From the NCBI GenBank assembly GCA_948472945.1, contig CAOKVX010000010.1, positions 1 through 64,000 of the forward strand: 64,000 nucleotides of DNA. The letters are read 5' to 3'. Below are positions 46,990-55,532 of this stretch, in pieces. The translations under genes were made by a program, and so were the position numbers. The stretch's first letter is position 1. Every line of letters starts with the position of its first letter. Under the pieces are notes generated by a model. That model saw only the letters and a list, made by a program, of their open reading frames with translations. It was not told the DNA's origin and searched no databases. The DNA comes from an uncultured Clostridia bacterium. Its GTDB lineage: Bacteria; Bacillota; Clostridia; Lachnospirales; Lachnospiraceae.

Positions 46990-47067
46990 TTGTATATCTC
47001 CCCTTTTCATTCATGACAATTTTTTTTACGCTTGCTTTGCTTCTTTTTATTAACATAGCATCGGCAT

Positions 47068-47226
47068 TTAAAAACCTTTTGTCTGTCTTATACGCAAATA
47101 CAGGTTTTTACATTTCCAGAACCCCAACCTTAGCTTCGCACATATAGCATTTAAAGGCTGCAGAGCGAAAGCATATATTCCACTGAAAGCCACGTGCTGC
47201 TCAATGTCTATCCATGTATACTGCAT
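47068..47226 (-). CDS. Hypothetical small protein upstream of the SIR2-TPR gene
   Basis: A 52-codon frame begins ATGCAGTATACATGG with AAAGGAG at ideal spacing, and reads QYTWIDIEQHVAFSGIYAFA, then a basic end with Cys and aromatic residues. The good ribosome binding site supports translation. No family is recognised and the tail is unlike a compact domain, so it could be a truncated relic. It ends 79 bp before the SIR2-TPR start on the same strand. Confidence 0.4.
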   Translation of the reverse strand: MQYTWIDIEQHVAFSGIYAFALQPLNAICAKLRLGFWKCKNLYLRIRQTKGF

Positions 47227-47402
47227 AAATTCTCCTTTGTTATATATACGTACTATAATTATACATTCTTTTATCAAAAACTTCTATATTTTCAAAAAAT
47301 AATATCAAAACTTGTCATTTACATTTTTAGTACAGTAAAAATATGCAGATTTACCCTTAATATATTTAAAATATTTAGCATCTACTTACAAAATATATTT
47401 AT

Positions 47403-47433
47403 CCCGGAGATTCCATATTTCAAAATCTCCGGG
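47403..47433 (-). terminator. Terminator-like hairpin after the collagen-like gene
   Basis: CCCGGAGATT (47403-47412) pairs with AATCTCCGGG (47424-47433), 22 bp after the stop codon. The minus-strand tail is ATAAATATATTTT, a weak T-tract. Confidence 0.6.
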
Positions 47434-47454
47434 AACTATCTTTATTAGACGTAA

Positions 47455-48396
47455 TTAGTTTATACTTAATCCTGCGCTCGCATACCCCGCCACCGTGTTG
47501 ACCAAAGATAAACCGCTTGCACTTGCTGAAAATACCAGCATCAGCCATGTTTGAGCCGTTACCGGAATATTTAGTCCTGTAAGCGCACCGTTTAACAATG
47601 TTCCTACGGATATCACCCCGGTAAGCGAAGGCGACAGATTTATTAATGTTCCGGCAATCGGAGTAAATACATTGTTCGGCGTTGCAGACTGATAAATCTG
47701 AGCATTTACCGTAACAGTGGAGCCTAACAATGAAAGCGCCGCCGTTGTACTGAAAAATGCACTGAACGAAGTAATAACACCGGCACGCGGAACCTGAAAT
47801 GCAAAGTTAGAAAGCGTACCGCTGGCATTTGTAATATCTATTGTTGACCCCAGCAGCGTAAGACCCTGCACACTACTGCCAAAACCGACAAAAGCGGGAA
47901 GTCCTGCCAGTCCTCCGGCAATTGTAGTGAGAGTAAGCGGAAGGCCTGTCGCTCCCGTTGGACCTGTTGGACCTTCATCTCCAGGACATCCCTTTGGACC
48001 TTGGACTCCGATTGGTCCGGTCACACCCTGAATTCCCTGTGGTCCAGTCATACCCTGAGGTCCCATTGAACCTGTTGGACCCGTTGGACCTGTTGGACCC
48101 GGAATACCTCTAGGTCCCTGTGGACCGATATCCCCCTGTTGCCCTGGCGGTCCCACAGGACCTACCGGACCGGTATTTCCTCTTGGGCCTCTCGCACCCG
48201 GGGCCCCGGGTATACCCTGCGGACCCATAGGACCCGGGTCTCCTCTGTCACCTTTTGGTCCGGGACAGCCGGTATCACCTTTTATTCCCTGAGGTCCTGT
48301 AGGACCTTGGTCGCCCTTTGGTCCCGCAGGACCACGTTCACAGCATGGCGGATGATATTGATTCTGACCGCAGTTACATAGATTATTCTGACTCAT
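47455..48396 (-). CDS. Collagen-like exosporium/spore-surface protein (BclA-like)
   Basis: The 313-residue protein has a short Cys-rich start ([18 protein letters not shown]), a central collagen-like region of about 40 Gly-X-Y triplets (GPTGPQG-type, about 23-155), and a C-terminal trimerisation domain of about 155 residues ([34 protein letters not shown]) like the BclA C-terminus. Such proteins form the hair-like nap or outer layer of spores, and the Thr in triplets is usually glycosylated. A glycosyltransferase gene lies directly upstream. AAAGGTGTGG precedes the ATG. Confidence 0.88.
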   Translation of the reverse strand: MSQNNLCNCGQNQYHPPCCERGPAGPKGDQGPTGPQGIKGDTGCPGPKGDRGDPGPMGPQGIPGAPGARGPRGNTGPVGPVGPPGQQGDIGPQGPRGIPGPTGPTGPTGSMGPQGMTGPQGIQGVTGPIGVQGPKGCPGDEGPTGPTGATGLPLTLTTIAGGLAGLPAFVGFGSSVQGLTLLGSTIDITNASGTLSNFAFQVPRAGVITSFSAFFSTTAALSLLGSTVTVNAQIYQSATPNNVFTPIAGTLINLSPSLTGVISVGTLLNGALTGLNIPVTAQTWLMLVFSASASGLSLVNTVAGYASAGLSIN

Positions 48397-48554
48397 CTAA
48401 ACCACACCTTTCATAAATATTTGTAGAAGAGATTTCTAAGTATCTTTTCTACAACAATTTTATGAAATTATGCAAAGGTTGTTACATTTTGTCGAAAAAA
48501 TATAAACACTTACAAGTCGCATTTATTAGTAAATGTTTAAACCCGAATAATAAT

Positions 48555-49622
48555 TTACAGGCTTTCAAAATAATGTTTGTTGTAAAGATATGCCTGCGAA
48601 TAAGGTTTACATACTCCGGCCCTTTCATTGTATTCTTTTGCCTTTTGTCGGTCACCTAATTTATCATAACAAACACATAACTGAAGAAGCGGAATATAAT
48701 CATAACAGTCTGGAAGCATAAACCCGCCGGAATATTCATTTCGAGGCGTATTCAATGCGGTCTCATACCAATAAATGGCATTGTGATAATTTCCATGTTC
48801 CAGAAAATATTTTCCTATCTCACAACACAATTCAGCTCTTGGCAAATCAAAGCTCATACTGCGTAAAAGTACGAGAAGTGCAGATTCTTTTTGTCCCATA
48901 TGAAAATAACATTTGGCACAGATAGAACATGCCTCTATTTTGTTTTCGACCCATCCCTCCTCTGAAAGCATAAACTGTTCTAACACATCAACAGCCTCCC
49001 TATATTGCTTGTGGTAGTATAACTCCCGCCCATAATAATATTGCTGCCGCGGCTCTAAATGCTTTCCCTCTGAAATTATTTTCCGATATATTTTAATATT
49101 CCGCTCAGGGTCTTTGACGCCATCTTTTTTGTGACTGATTGCAATATCAGAATATATCACCTGTCCGTTTGGCGGAATTACTTCATGGACTGCCCCAATC
49201 CATCGGTATTGCGTACTATTTTTAATCCATCTTTCCCTGAAATACGAAAAGGATGGCTTACCGGCCTCATCAAATGAAGTGTTATATTTCATCATCACAA
49301 TATCAGTATCATATGACAAAGACCGTTTTAGACGAATAAATTTTTCCTTTTCACACTCTTCCAAAACATCATCAGCGTCCATCCACATACAATAGTCCAT
49401 TGACGCCTTGGAAAAGGAATAATTTCTTGCCTCCGAGAAATTATCATTCCATGTAAAAAAATAAACTTCCGATGTATATTCAGATACTATTTCTACCGTC
49501 CGGTCGGTCGAACCGGTATCTACTATTATAATTTCATCTACGAGTTCTGCAACACTGTCGAGACAACGCGCAATATGCATTTCCTCATTTTTGACAATCA
49601 TGCAAAGGCTTATTGTCGCCAT
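48555..49622 (-). CDS. Family 2 glycosyltransferase with TPR-like C-terminus
   Basis: The 355-residue protein opens with ISLCMIVKNEEMHIARCLDS and has the GT-A sites EIIIVDTGSTDRT and YCMWMDADDVLE (DxD-like). The C-terminal half is helical and TPR-like (YYGRELYYHKQYREAVDVLE). Similar proteins glycosylate bacteriocins, flagellin or surface proteins. Its place between two collagen-like genes suggests it modifies their Gly-X-Thr repeats. A GGGAGGGGAAAA site precedes the ATG. Confidence 0.85.
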   Translation of the reverse strand: MATISLCMIVKNEEMHIARCLDSVAELVDEIIIVDTGSTDRTVEIVSEYTSEVYFFTWNDNFSEARNYSFSKASMDYCMWMDADDVLEECEKEKFIRLKRSLSYDTDIVMMKYNTSFDEAGKPSFSYFRERWIKNSTQYRWIGAVHEVIPPNGQVIYSDIAISHKKDGVKDPERNIKIYRKIISEGKHLEPRQQYYYGRELYYHKQYREAVDVLEQFMLSEEGWVENKIEACSICAKCYFHMGQKESALLVLLRSMSFDLPRAELCCEIGKYFLEHGNYHNAIYWYETALNTPRNEYSGGFMLPDCYDYIPLLQLCVCYDKLGDRQKAKEYNERAGVCKPYSQAYLYNKHYFESL

Positions 49623-49646
49623 TTTTTCCCCTCCCCTATATATTCT

Positions 49647-50493
49647 CTATTGTCTCCATAGTTTTTCTATGTTCAGATTCATGTTGATTTTAGAAATGCC
49701 CGATGAAGACTGCCATGCAAAGAACATCGTAGTTCCGGATGGTATACTGATAATAAAATATCTTGATATAACAAGCATTTCCTTTCGCTTTGCCGCCTCT
49801 GCGTATGAGGTATATATATTCTGTTTACTTTCATTAAATATCGGCGTAAGCTTTATGAATCCATGTCTTTTCATCACCGTAGATATATAGTAACTGATGG
49901 CAACCAGGCGTCAGAGAAACGGAATAGTTATTACAAAGAGATATATTCCGTGTTATATCCGGTATTTCAATTTTAAGCGGTAGACTGGCACTTTCAGGCA
50001 TCATCAGTTCCTGAACCAAAAATGATGCAAATATACTGTTTTGCGGGTAACCGGGCGGCCCCGCCGGTCCACGCGCACCGGGTTCTCCTCTTGGTCCCAT
50101 TGGCCCGGTAGCGCCCTGAGGTCCCTGTGGTCCTGTAACTACCTGAGGACCTGTTTCTCCGCGTTCGCCCGGACAGCCTGGCGGACCCGGTTCTCCCCTC
50201 GGTCCCATCGGTCCCGGTTCTCCGCGTTCAAAATAAACGTCCTGCGGCGCAGACATTTCTTCCGAATCCCACGTTCCATATTCATAACAACAGGATGAAT
50301 CACATTCTTCCGATTCCCCGCCGCCTGTATGCTGAGAATAATTTGATTCGTCAGTATTTGTCCCGTTTATATAATCATCGGACATCTGTGATGCATTTTG
50401 ATTAAAGTTCCTGCCTGAAATTCTCGCGCCAAAAAGATTCGGCGCACTAAACATCCGGTTCATATTAAAGGTATTCAATTGTAACCACCCCAT
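49647..50493 (-). pseudogene. Second collagen-like spore-surface protein, frameshifted in the C-terminal domain
   Basis: The first frame (50493-49834, 219 residues) has an Asn-rich start, Cys pair (SSCCYEYG), about 24 Gly-X-Y triplets and the beginning of a BclA-like domain ([15 protein letters not shown]). It then leaves the domain after about 40 residues. The missing part ([31 protein letters not shown]) continues in another frame to 49647. One extra base near 49898 in CATCAGTTACTATATA explains it; removing a T restores [13 protein letters not shown]. It could be a real mutation, a phase-variable state or a base-call error. Confidence 0.75.
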
Positions 50494-50675
50494 TCATATA
50501 TGATATTGAGTTATTTAATGCTGCATTTATCATAATAAAGTATATGCGCGTGAGAAAAATTCGTTTAAATGGGCTGTATGCCTTTTATTAATTAAATATC
50601 CATTTAACATATACGCTTCAGAAAACAGAGAAACACAGAAACAGATAAACACATATGTTTCTTAGATATCCTAAT

Positions 50676-50717
50676 ATAAAAACAGCAGTAAGATTCTCTG
50701 ACAAAATCCTACTGCTG
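50676..50717 (-). terminator. Terminator after the chemoreceptor gene
   Basis: CAGCAGTA (50683-50690) pairs with TACTGCTG (50710-50717), extended by GATTC/GAATC-like pairs. The minus strand continues TTTTTATAT. Confidence 0.8.
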
Positions 50718-50772
50718 TGTTATATTCCAAAAAATAAGTGCTATTTACTTCTAAGGTATATGTAGTTCCTCC

Positions 50773-52359
50773 TTACAAATCTGAGAATACCTCCATCTGT
50801 TTTTTTAGTTCTTTTACTATTTCTCGATTGGTGTCCATTCGGTCTGTAATATCTTCCATATCACTGACCATACTCTTGGTACTGTCTGCTACTCCGGTAA
50901 TACCCGTGGCGCTCTCATCAATCGCTTTAGTAATACTTTCAATAGAATCCGCTATCTCAATCATTGATTTTCTAAGACGTTCGGTTCTTGTGTTAAATGC
51001 ATCAATCTTTTCCTTTACATAATCGGCATCCCCTTTGTACTGTCCTCCGGAATGTACAAAATTCTGGAATTCCGCTAAAATCGTCTCGCTCAGATAGTCT
51101 GCCATATCCTGAGAATGCTTTGACAGGTTATGTACTGCGTTTGTAACAATCTGATTAACCTCCTGAATACGCCCGGCAGTTTCACTGCAGGAGTCTGCCA
51201 AAGATTTAACCTCCGCCGCGACTACGGCAAAGCCTTTACCGGCTTCTCCGGCGCGCGAAGCTTCTACCGAAGCGTTAAGGGCTATTATATTTGTCTTTGT
51301 AGAGATTGCTACTATATCTTTTGTAAGTTTGTCTACCTGATCTACACTCTTGCTGTTTTCAATCGCCTCTTCAAGTACATTAAGAATATCGGACACTTTC
51401 TCCTTAATTAATTCCGTATTCGTCTGTGCCGCCGACTCCATCTCATTTGCCCGTAATTTCATTGCCGCGGAATAATCAGTGATGACGCCGCATTCTTCCG
51501 CCATGTCATGAACATCACCTTTTATATCTGCGGCATTGTTATTAATAATCACCGCATTTTTTGCCACTTTGCGAATCGCCATAGACAGTGAACCTGCGAG
51601 TGAAGAAAGGCCTTTGGCGCTTTTTCCGGACGTAAGGGTATGTTTGAGCACTTCACCGGTAACCTCGTCAAGCTTCCGTGAACTTTCTTGAAGAGTATCC
51701 ACCGTACCTTTAATAGGCTTTATAACATATTTTTTAATAATCCTGATTGCCGCAGGTACTAAAAATAAACACGCTATAATAGATGCAATAGCAATAATCA
51801 GAGACATTATATATACAGTCATCAGTTTCTGTCTTGCACTTGATGTCCTTTCGCTTATAACCTTGTAAAGTTCATCAGTATTGCTTGCTATGGCAGACCC
51901 AAAACTGGCGACATCATTATTAGCGTATGCATATGCATCCTGCGTTTTGCTGTCTGCACTCGCACATACAAGATAAACCAAAGCATGTTTAAAGGAGTCA
52001 TAGTTTTCCAAAAGCTGCCTGTAAATGTCGTCCTCATCTTCCGTTAAAAAACTTTTATATTCTGATAAATATTTTTCAAGTACGTTTTCCTCCTCTTTAA
52101 TCTGTGCCACGACTGTTATCATCGTATTATAATCCGTTGCGACAATATGGGATAACGCCATCTTGTGGATATTTGTTGTCGAGTGGCGGATATTCTGCAG
52201 TATTTCCGAACCTTCCATATAGTTATCTACTATTTTTGATGCGTTGGAATTGACATTGTTAATTCCAAAAACCGACAGACCATTAGAAATTAATGCCACG
52301 ACTCCTAAAAGGAGTATAGGAAGTATCAGACGTTGTTGTATTGTGAGTTTTTTCTTCAT
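50773..52359 (-). CDS. Methyl-accepting chemotaxis protein with helical-bundle sensor
   Basis: The 528-residue receptor has a first span (about 10-32), an extracytoplasmic four-helix-bundle-like domain (about 33-180; HSTTNIHKMALSHIVATDYN), a second span (about 184-208), a HAMP-like stretch and a cytoplasmic coiled coil with the tip [23 protein letters not shown]. It should signal to CheA. It lies 30 bp after the gene for an orphan solute-binding lipoprotein and shares its transcript, so the lipoprotein may deliver ligand to this receptor. Confidence 0.92.
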   Translation of the reverse strand: MKKKLTIQQRLILPILLLGVVALISNGLSVFGINNVNSNASKIVDNYMEGSEILQNIRHSTTNIHKMALSHIVATDYNTMITVVAQIKEEENVLEKYLSEYKSFLTEDEDDIYRQLLENYDSFKHALVYLVCASADSKTQDAYAYANNDVASFGSAIASNTDELYKVISERTSSARQKLMTVYIMSLIIAIASIIACLFLVPAAIRIIKKYVIKPIKGTVDTLQESSRKLDEVTGEVLKHTLTSGKSAKGLSSLAGSLSMAIRKVAKNAVIINNNAADIKGDVHDMAEECGVITDYSAAMKLRANEMESAAQTNTELIKEKVSDILNVLEEAIENSKSVDQVDKLTKDIVAISTKTNIIALNASVEASRAGEAGKGFAVVAAEVKSLADSCSETAGRIQEVNQIVTNAVHNLSKHSQDMADYLSETILAEFQNFVHSGGQYKGDADYVKEKIDAFNTRTERLRKSMIEIADSIESITKAIDESATGITGVADSTKSMVSDMEDITDRMDTNREIVKELKKQMEVFSDL

Positions 52360-52389
52360 CTTACATTAACAAATCCTTTCGATATGAAT

Positions 52390-53622
52390 CTATCTTGCAG
52401 AAACACCTTCTGCCATCTCATCTAACTGCTCCTGCAGGTCTTGGCCGGAAAGGTTCTTTTCCGCCATGTTTTCAGCAAATTTTTTTACCGGGTCCCAAAA
52501 CTTACCGCCTACCCGCTGAAGCTGAGAAAATTCAGACTGCTCTATAAGCGCTGTAATAGCCGGAGACTGCCTGATTTCTTCGGAATCCGCAACCGCTATA
52601 TTTGACGGACCCTGTCCACGCATCTCAAAACGAAGCCTTTGGTTTTCTTCATTGGTAATCCATTCGGCAAGCCTTGACGCCCATTCGGGATGTTCAGAGT
52701 AAGCGTTTACCCCTATCAGTTTACAGCCTGAAAAAGAAGCCATCTGTATTTTACCGCCGTTGCAGCTATAAACCGGCAGCTTTGCGGCTCCGGCATCCTC
52801 TCCCCAAGCCTCATTAACTGCAACGGAATTCCATACGCCGCTGACGCCCGCAATTACAGAACCGTTCCTTACTCCCTCAAGAAACTTTTCGTCTGTACAA
52901 CTGGCAAAACCCGGGTTTTTCGCAATATCAAGCATCGACTGGGCTACATCTATACCTCTAATACTACCCTCTGTCTGATTCCATGTACAGTAGTTTGTTA
53001 TACCATCATCGTTAAGTCCAACCTGAAGCCCTGTGTTGCCAAAAAAAGAATATACATACCATGCCGAAGACCAGTCCATAGTAAACAACTTTCCATTTGC
53101 AGCGGCCGCTTCCAATATACCATCCAGCGTCTTAACCTGTTCTTCCGTAATATATTTCTTGTTATAATATAAAAAATATCCGTTATCCGCTGTTAATGGA
53201 TACGCATATAGCTGATTGTTTACTGTAGCAGCCTCTACTGCACTTGTAAGATTCCTGTTCCTAATCTCTTCCGCATTCTTTATGGGGTCCAATGCTCCGG
53301 CGGCGGCTAGGGCATTCAACTGGTCATCTGCAAATGTAAACACATCCGCACCATCCTCCAATCCGCCAAGTAATACGTCTTTACACTGGGATTCTCCCTG
53401 TACCTCAAATGAAATCTTAAAATCAGCCTGCCCTTGATATTTTATCTGAAAACTATTTATAATCTGGTTCATCAGCTCCGTATCTTCCTCTGCGCCCCAA
53501 ACAACCAGCTCGACTTTTTGGGGTTCCGTTTTCTCTAAGCTCGTTTTCTCTGTCTCACCACATCCCGTAAACATCACAGTATATAGAATGATGATAAGAA
53601 ATCCCCATATACTATTTCTCAT
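52390..53622 (-). CDS. Extracellular solute-binding lipoprotein (family 1, sugar type), no permease nearby
   Basis: The 410-residue product has a lipoprotein signal with lipobox MFTGCG, then a MalE-like fold: VELVVWGAEEDTELMNQII, DVFTFADDQLNALAAAGAL, AYPLTADNGYFLYYNK, GVSGVWNSVAV and a late GPSNIAVADSEEI. Binding proteins of this type usually serve sugar ABC importers, but no permease or ATPase of that class is present. Downstream is a chemoreceptor instead. The start at 53622 follows AAAGGATGG. A strong promoter lies at 53657-53685 within the direct repeat. Confidence 0.88.
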   Translation of the reverse strand: MRNSIWGFLIIILYTVMFTGCGETEKTSLEKTEPQKVELVVWGAEEDTELMNQIINSFQIKYQGQADFKISFEVQGESQCKDVLLGGLEDGADVFTFADDQLNALAAAGALDPIKNAEEIRNRNLTSAVEAATVNNQLYAYPLTADNGYFLYYNKKYITEEQVKTLDGILEAAAANGKLFTMDWSSAWYVYSFFGNTGLQVGLNDDGITNYCTWNQTEGSIRGIDVAQSMLDIAKNPGFASCTDEKFLEGVRNGSVIAGVSGVWNSVAVNEAWGEDAGAAKLPVYSCNGGKIQMASFSGCKLIGVNAYSEHPEWASRLAEWITNEENQRLRFEMRGQGPSNIAVADSEEIRQSPAITALIEQSEFSQLQRVGGKFWDPVKKFAENMAEKNLSGQDLQEQLDEMAEGVSAR

Positions 53623-53656
53623 ATATATTCCATCCTTTATGTCCCCTTTTTTGGCT

Positions 53657-53693
53657 ATTATAGCACCGTTAAATACCATTTGCAATATATGGA
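53657..53693. repeat. 37-bp direct repeat, left copy, containing the promoter of the solute-binding gene
   Basis: The 37-bp sequence recurs at 60296-60332 with one mismatch (T to A). Read on the minus strand it holds TTGCAA (53680-53685), 17 bp, and TATAAT (53657-53662), an almost ideal sigma-A promoter about 35 bp before the solute-binding lipoprotein start. The two copies bracket the ABC/secreted protein island. Confidence 0.85.
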
Positions 53694-53769
53694 CTCCAAT
53701 TGTGATGCTTCTAGTCTTTTTCAATCCACTGATATAACTAACCAAGTATAAGTTCATCCCTCTTTGGGT

Positions 53770-54492
53770 TTAAGAGTCTTCACTCTCCCCAAAATAATGC
53801 ATATATACATCCTCAAGATTGTTCCCGCCTGCTAACTGAACCAGAACTTCCGGTGAATCATCAGCAACCAGATTGCCATCTTTCATAACAAGAATTCTAT
53901 CTGCAATAGTTTCAATATCACTTACCACATGTGTGGCAACAAGAATTATTTTTGCCCTGGAAAGCTTCTGGATATAATTACGAAAATTAACCCTTTCTTT
54001 CGGATCAAGTCCTGCTGTGGGTTCATCCAGAATCAGTATCTTTGGATTGCCAAGCAAAGCCTGCGCAAGAAGTACCCGCTGCTTCATTCCCCCTGAGAAA
54101 CCACCTATTTTATTATCTGCAACATCAGAAAGATTCACTAACATAAGCAGTTCATCAATCTGCTTTTTTGCTTCTTTTTTCTTAATACCCTTTAATTCTG
54201 AGATATAATTCAGGAACATTCTTGCAGAAAAATTCTCATAGAACCCCTGCTGCTGTGGCATATATCCAATAAGTTCGCGATAATCCTTTCCCATCTCAAA
54301 TATTTCCTTACCATTATAAAGAATCTCACCCGAATTACGCCTCACATTATCCGTTATCAGATTCATAAGTGTACTTTTTCCTGCTCCGTTAGCACCAAGC
54401 AACCCATATATTCCATTCTCAAATGTATAGCAAAAATCCCTTAATACATTTTTATCACCATATGATTTACAAACTTTTTTTAATTCAAGCAT
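53770..54492 (-). CDS. ABC transporter ATP-binding protein
   Basis: The 240-residue ATPase has Walker A GANGAGKSTLM (about 36), Q-loop YMPQQQGF, signature FSGGMKQRVLLAQ and Walker B ILILDEPTAGLDP, and ends with an acidic tail. The sequence resembles exporters of the ABC-2/NatA type. It is the last gene of the four-gene operon and overlaps the upstream lipoprotein gene by 13 bp. It should energise the 683-residue permease. Confidence 0.93.
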   Translation of the reverse strand: MLELKKVCKSYGDKNVLRDFCYTFENGIYGLLGANGAGKSTLMNLITDNVRRNSGEILYNGKEIFEMGKDYRELIGYMPQQQGFYENFSARMFLNYISELKGIKKKEAKKQIDELLMLVNLSDVADNKIGGFSGGMKQRVLLAQALLGNPKILILDEPTAGLDPKERVNFRNYIQKLSRAKIILVATHVVSDIETIADRILVMKDGNLVADDSPEVLVQLAGGNNLEDVYMHYFGESEDS

Positions 54493-55532
54493 AATATTTC
54501 TCCTCTGTTAACATCACTATTACTTTCCGAATCAAAATAAATCATCTTATAGTTGTAACCATCTGATGAGTATATAATAATCACTTCATTATCACTAATC
54601 TGTTCCACATGACTGACGCTGCTAGAATCAATATGATTATCTTTCATATCAATTAATGCTTTTAATTCATTATTCACCAGGTCATATGAATACAGATGTT
54701 CCTCACCCATTATTAAGACATTCAAATTATATATTCCTGCAATACCACCGCATTTTTCGTTAGGAAAGATATCTATAAACTGAGATGGCTCATATGTATC
54801 ATTTTCAACATCATAATATCCCAAATCATTTTTATTCACACCATATCTGTACAATATAATCCTGCCATTACATTGCTCAATCTCGTCACCATAATCCTCC
54901 ATCTGCCTAACACATAGCTTTTTACCATTTATATCATATTTTATTAAAAATGATTCAATTGTAGTCTCCGGCATTGTCAGAATATATGAATTACCCTCAT
55001 TATCTATAACGCACTTATTAATTATTGATACATTTTCATCTTCTTCAAATTGAACTATTGATTTTTTATTCCCCGCCATATCATATGTCACTTTAATAAT
55101 AATATAGTTATCTGAATAAGTATCTTCTGATTTCGTCATCACAATACAATATACCACAATATCATCAGCAGCGATATTTAATGAAACCACACTATCTAAC
55201 ACATAATTATCATTTCCCTCAAAGTTGACTTCAGTTATCTCCGTAGTATTTCCAATTTCCAAATTATATTTTACTATCTTATATCTTTTATCCTCGCCGC
55301 GACCTCCTTCAGCCGGCATAAGACAATATAAGAAGTCTTCACAGCAACTGTAATACAAGACATTCCTGCCAAACTCTAATTCTTCACATTTTGCAAACTG
55401 AAGTTCCACATCTCCCTTAAAATCATCTGCCAATAAATGAGCGTTTTTTGCTCTCTGAACAATATCTTCTTTACACGAACATAAGCATAGGACAGATACA
55501 ATTGTCATCAGCGAAACAAATATTCTCTTCAT
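54480..55532 (-). CDS. Lipoprotein with repeat-type (propeller-like) fold in the ABC operon
   Basis: The 350-residue product starts with a lipoprotein signal (SLMTIVSVLCLCSC). The mature part is rich in beta strands with recurring Y/N/D-containing hairpins (YKIVKYNLEIGNTTEI, YSYDLVNNELKALID, EVIIIYSSDGYNYKMIYFD), suggesting a beta-propeller with six or seven blades. The start codon overlaps the permease stop (ATGA). It resembles the other propeller-like protein of the operon in general type but not in close sequence. Ligand binding outside the membrane is inferred. Confidence 0.65.
   Translation of the reverse strand: MKRIFVSLMTIVSVLCLCSCKEDIVQRAKNAHLLADDFKGDVELQFAKCEELEFGRNVLYYSCCEDFLYCLMPAEGGRGEDKRYKIVKYNLEIGNTTEITEVNFEGNDNYVLDSVVSLNIAADDIVVYCIVMTKSEDTYSDNYIIIKVTYDMAGNKKSIVQFEEDENVSIINKCVIDNEGNSYILTMPETTIESFLIKYDINGKKLCVRQMEDYGDEIEQCNGRIILYRYGVNKNDLGYYDVENDTYEPSQFIDIFPNEKCGGIAGIYNLNVLIMGEEHLYSYDLVNNELKALIDMKDNHIDSSSVSHVEQISDNEVIIIYSSDGYNYKMIYFDSESNSDVNRGEILCLN

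Noticed and set aside
47990..48360. GC-rich repetitive tract considered as a separate repeat element
   Set aside because: It encodes Gly-X-Y triplets of the collagen-like protein; the codon periodicity explains it.
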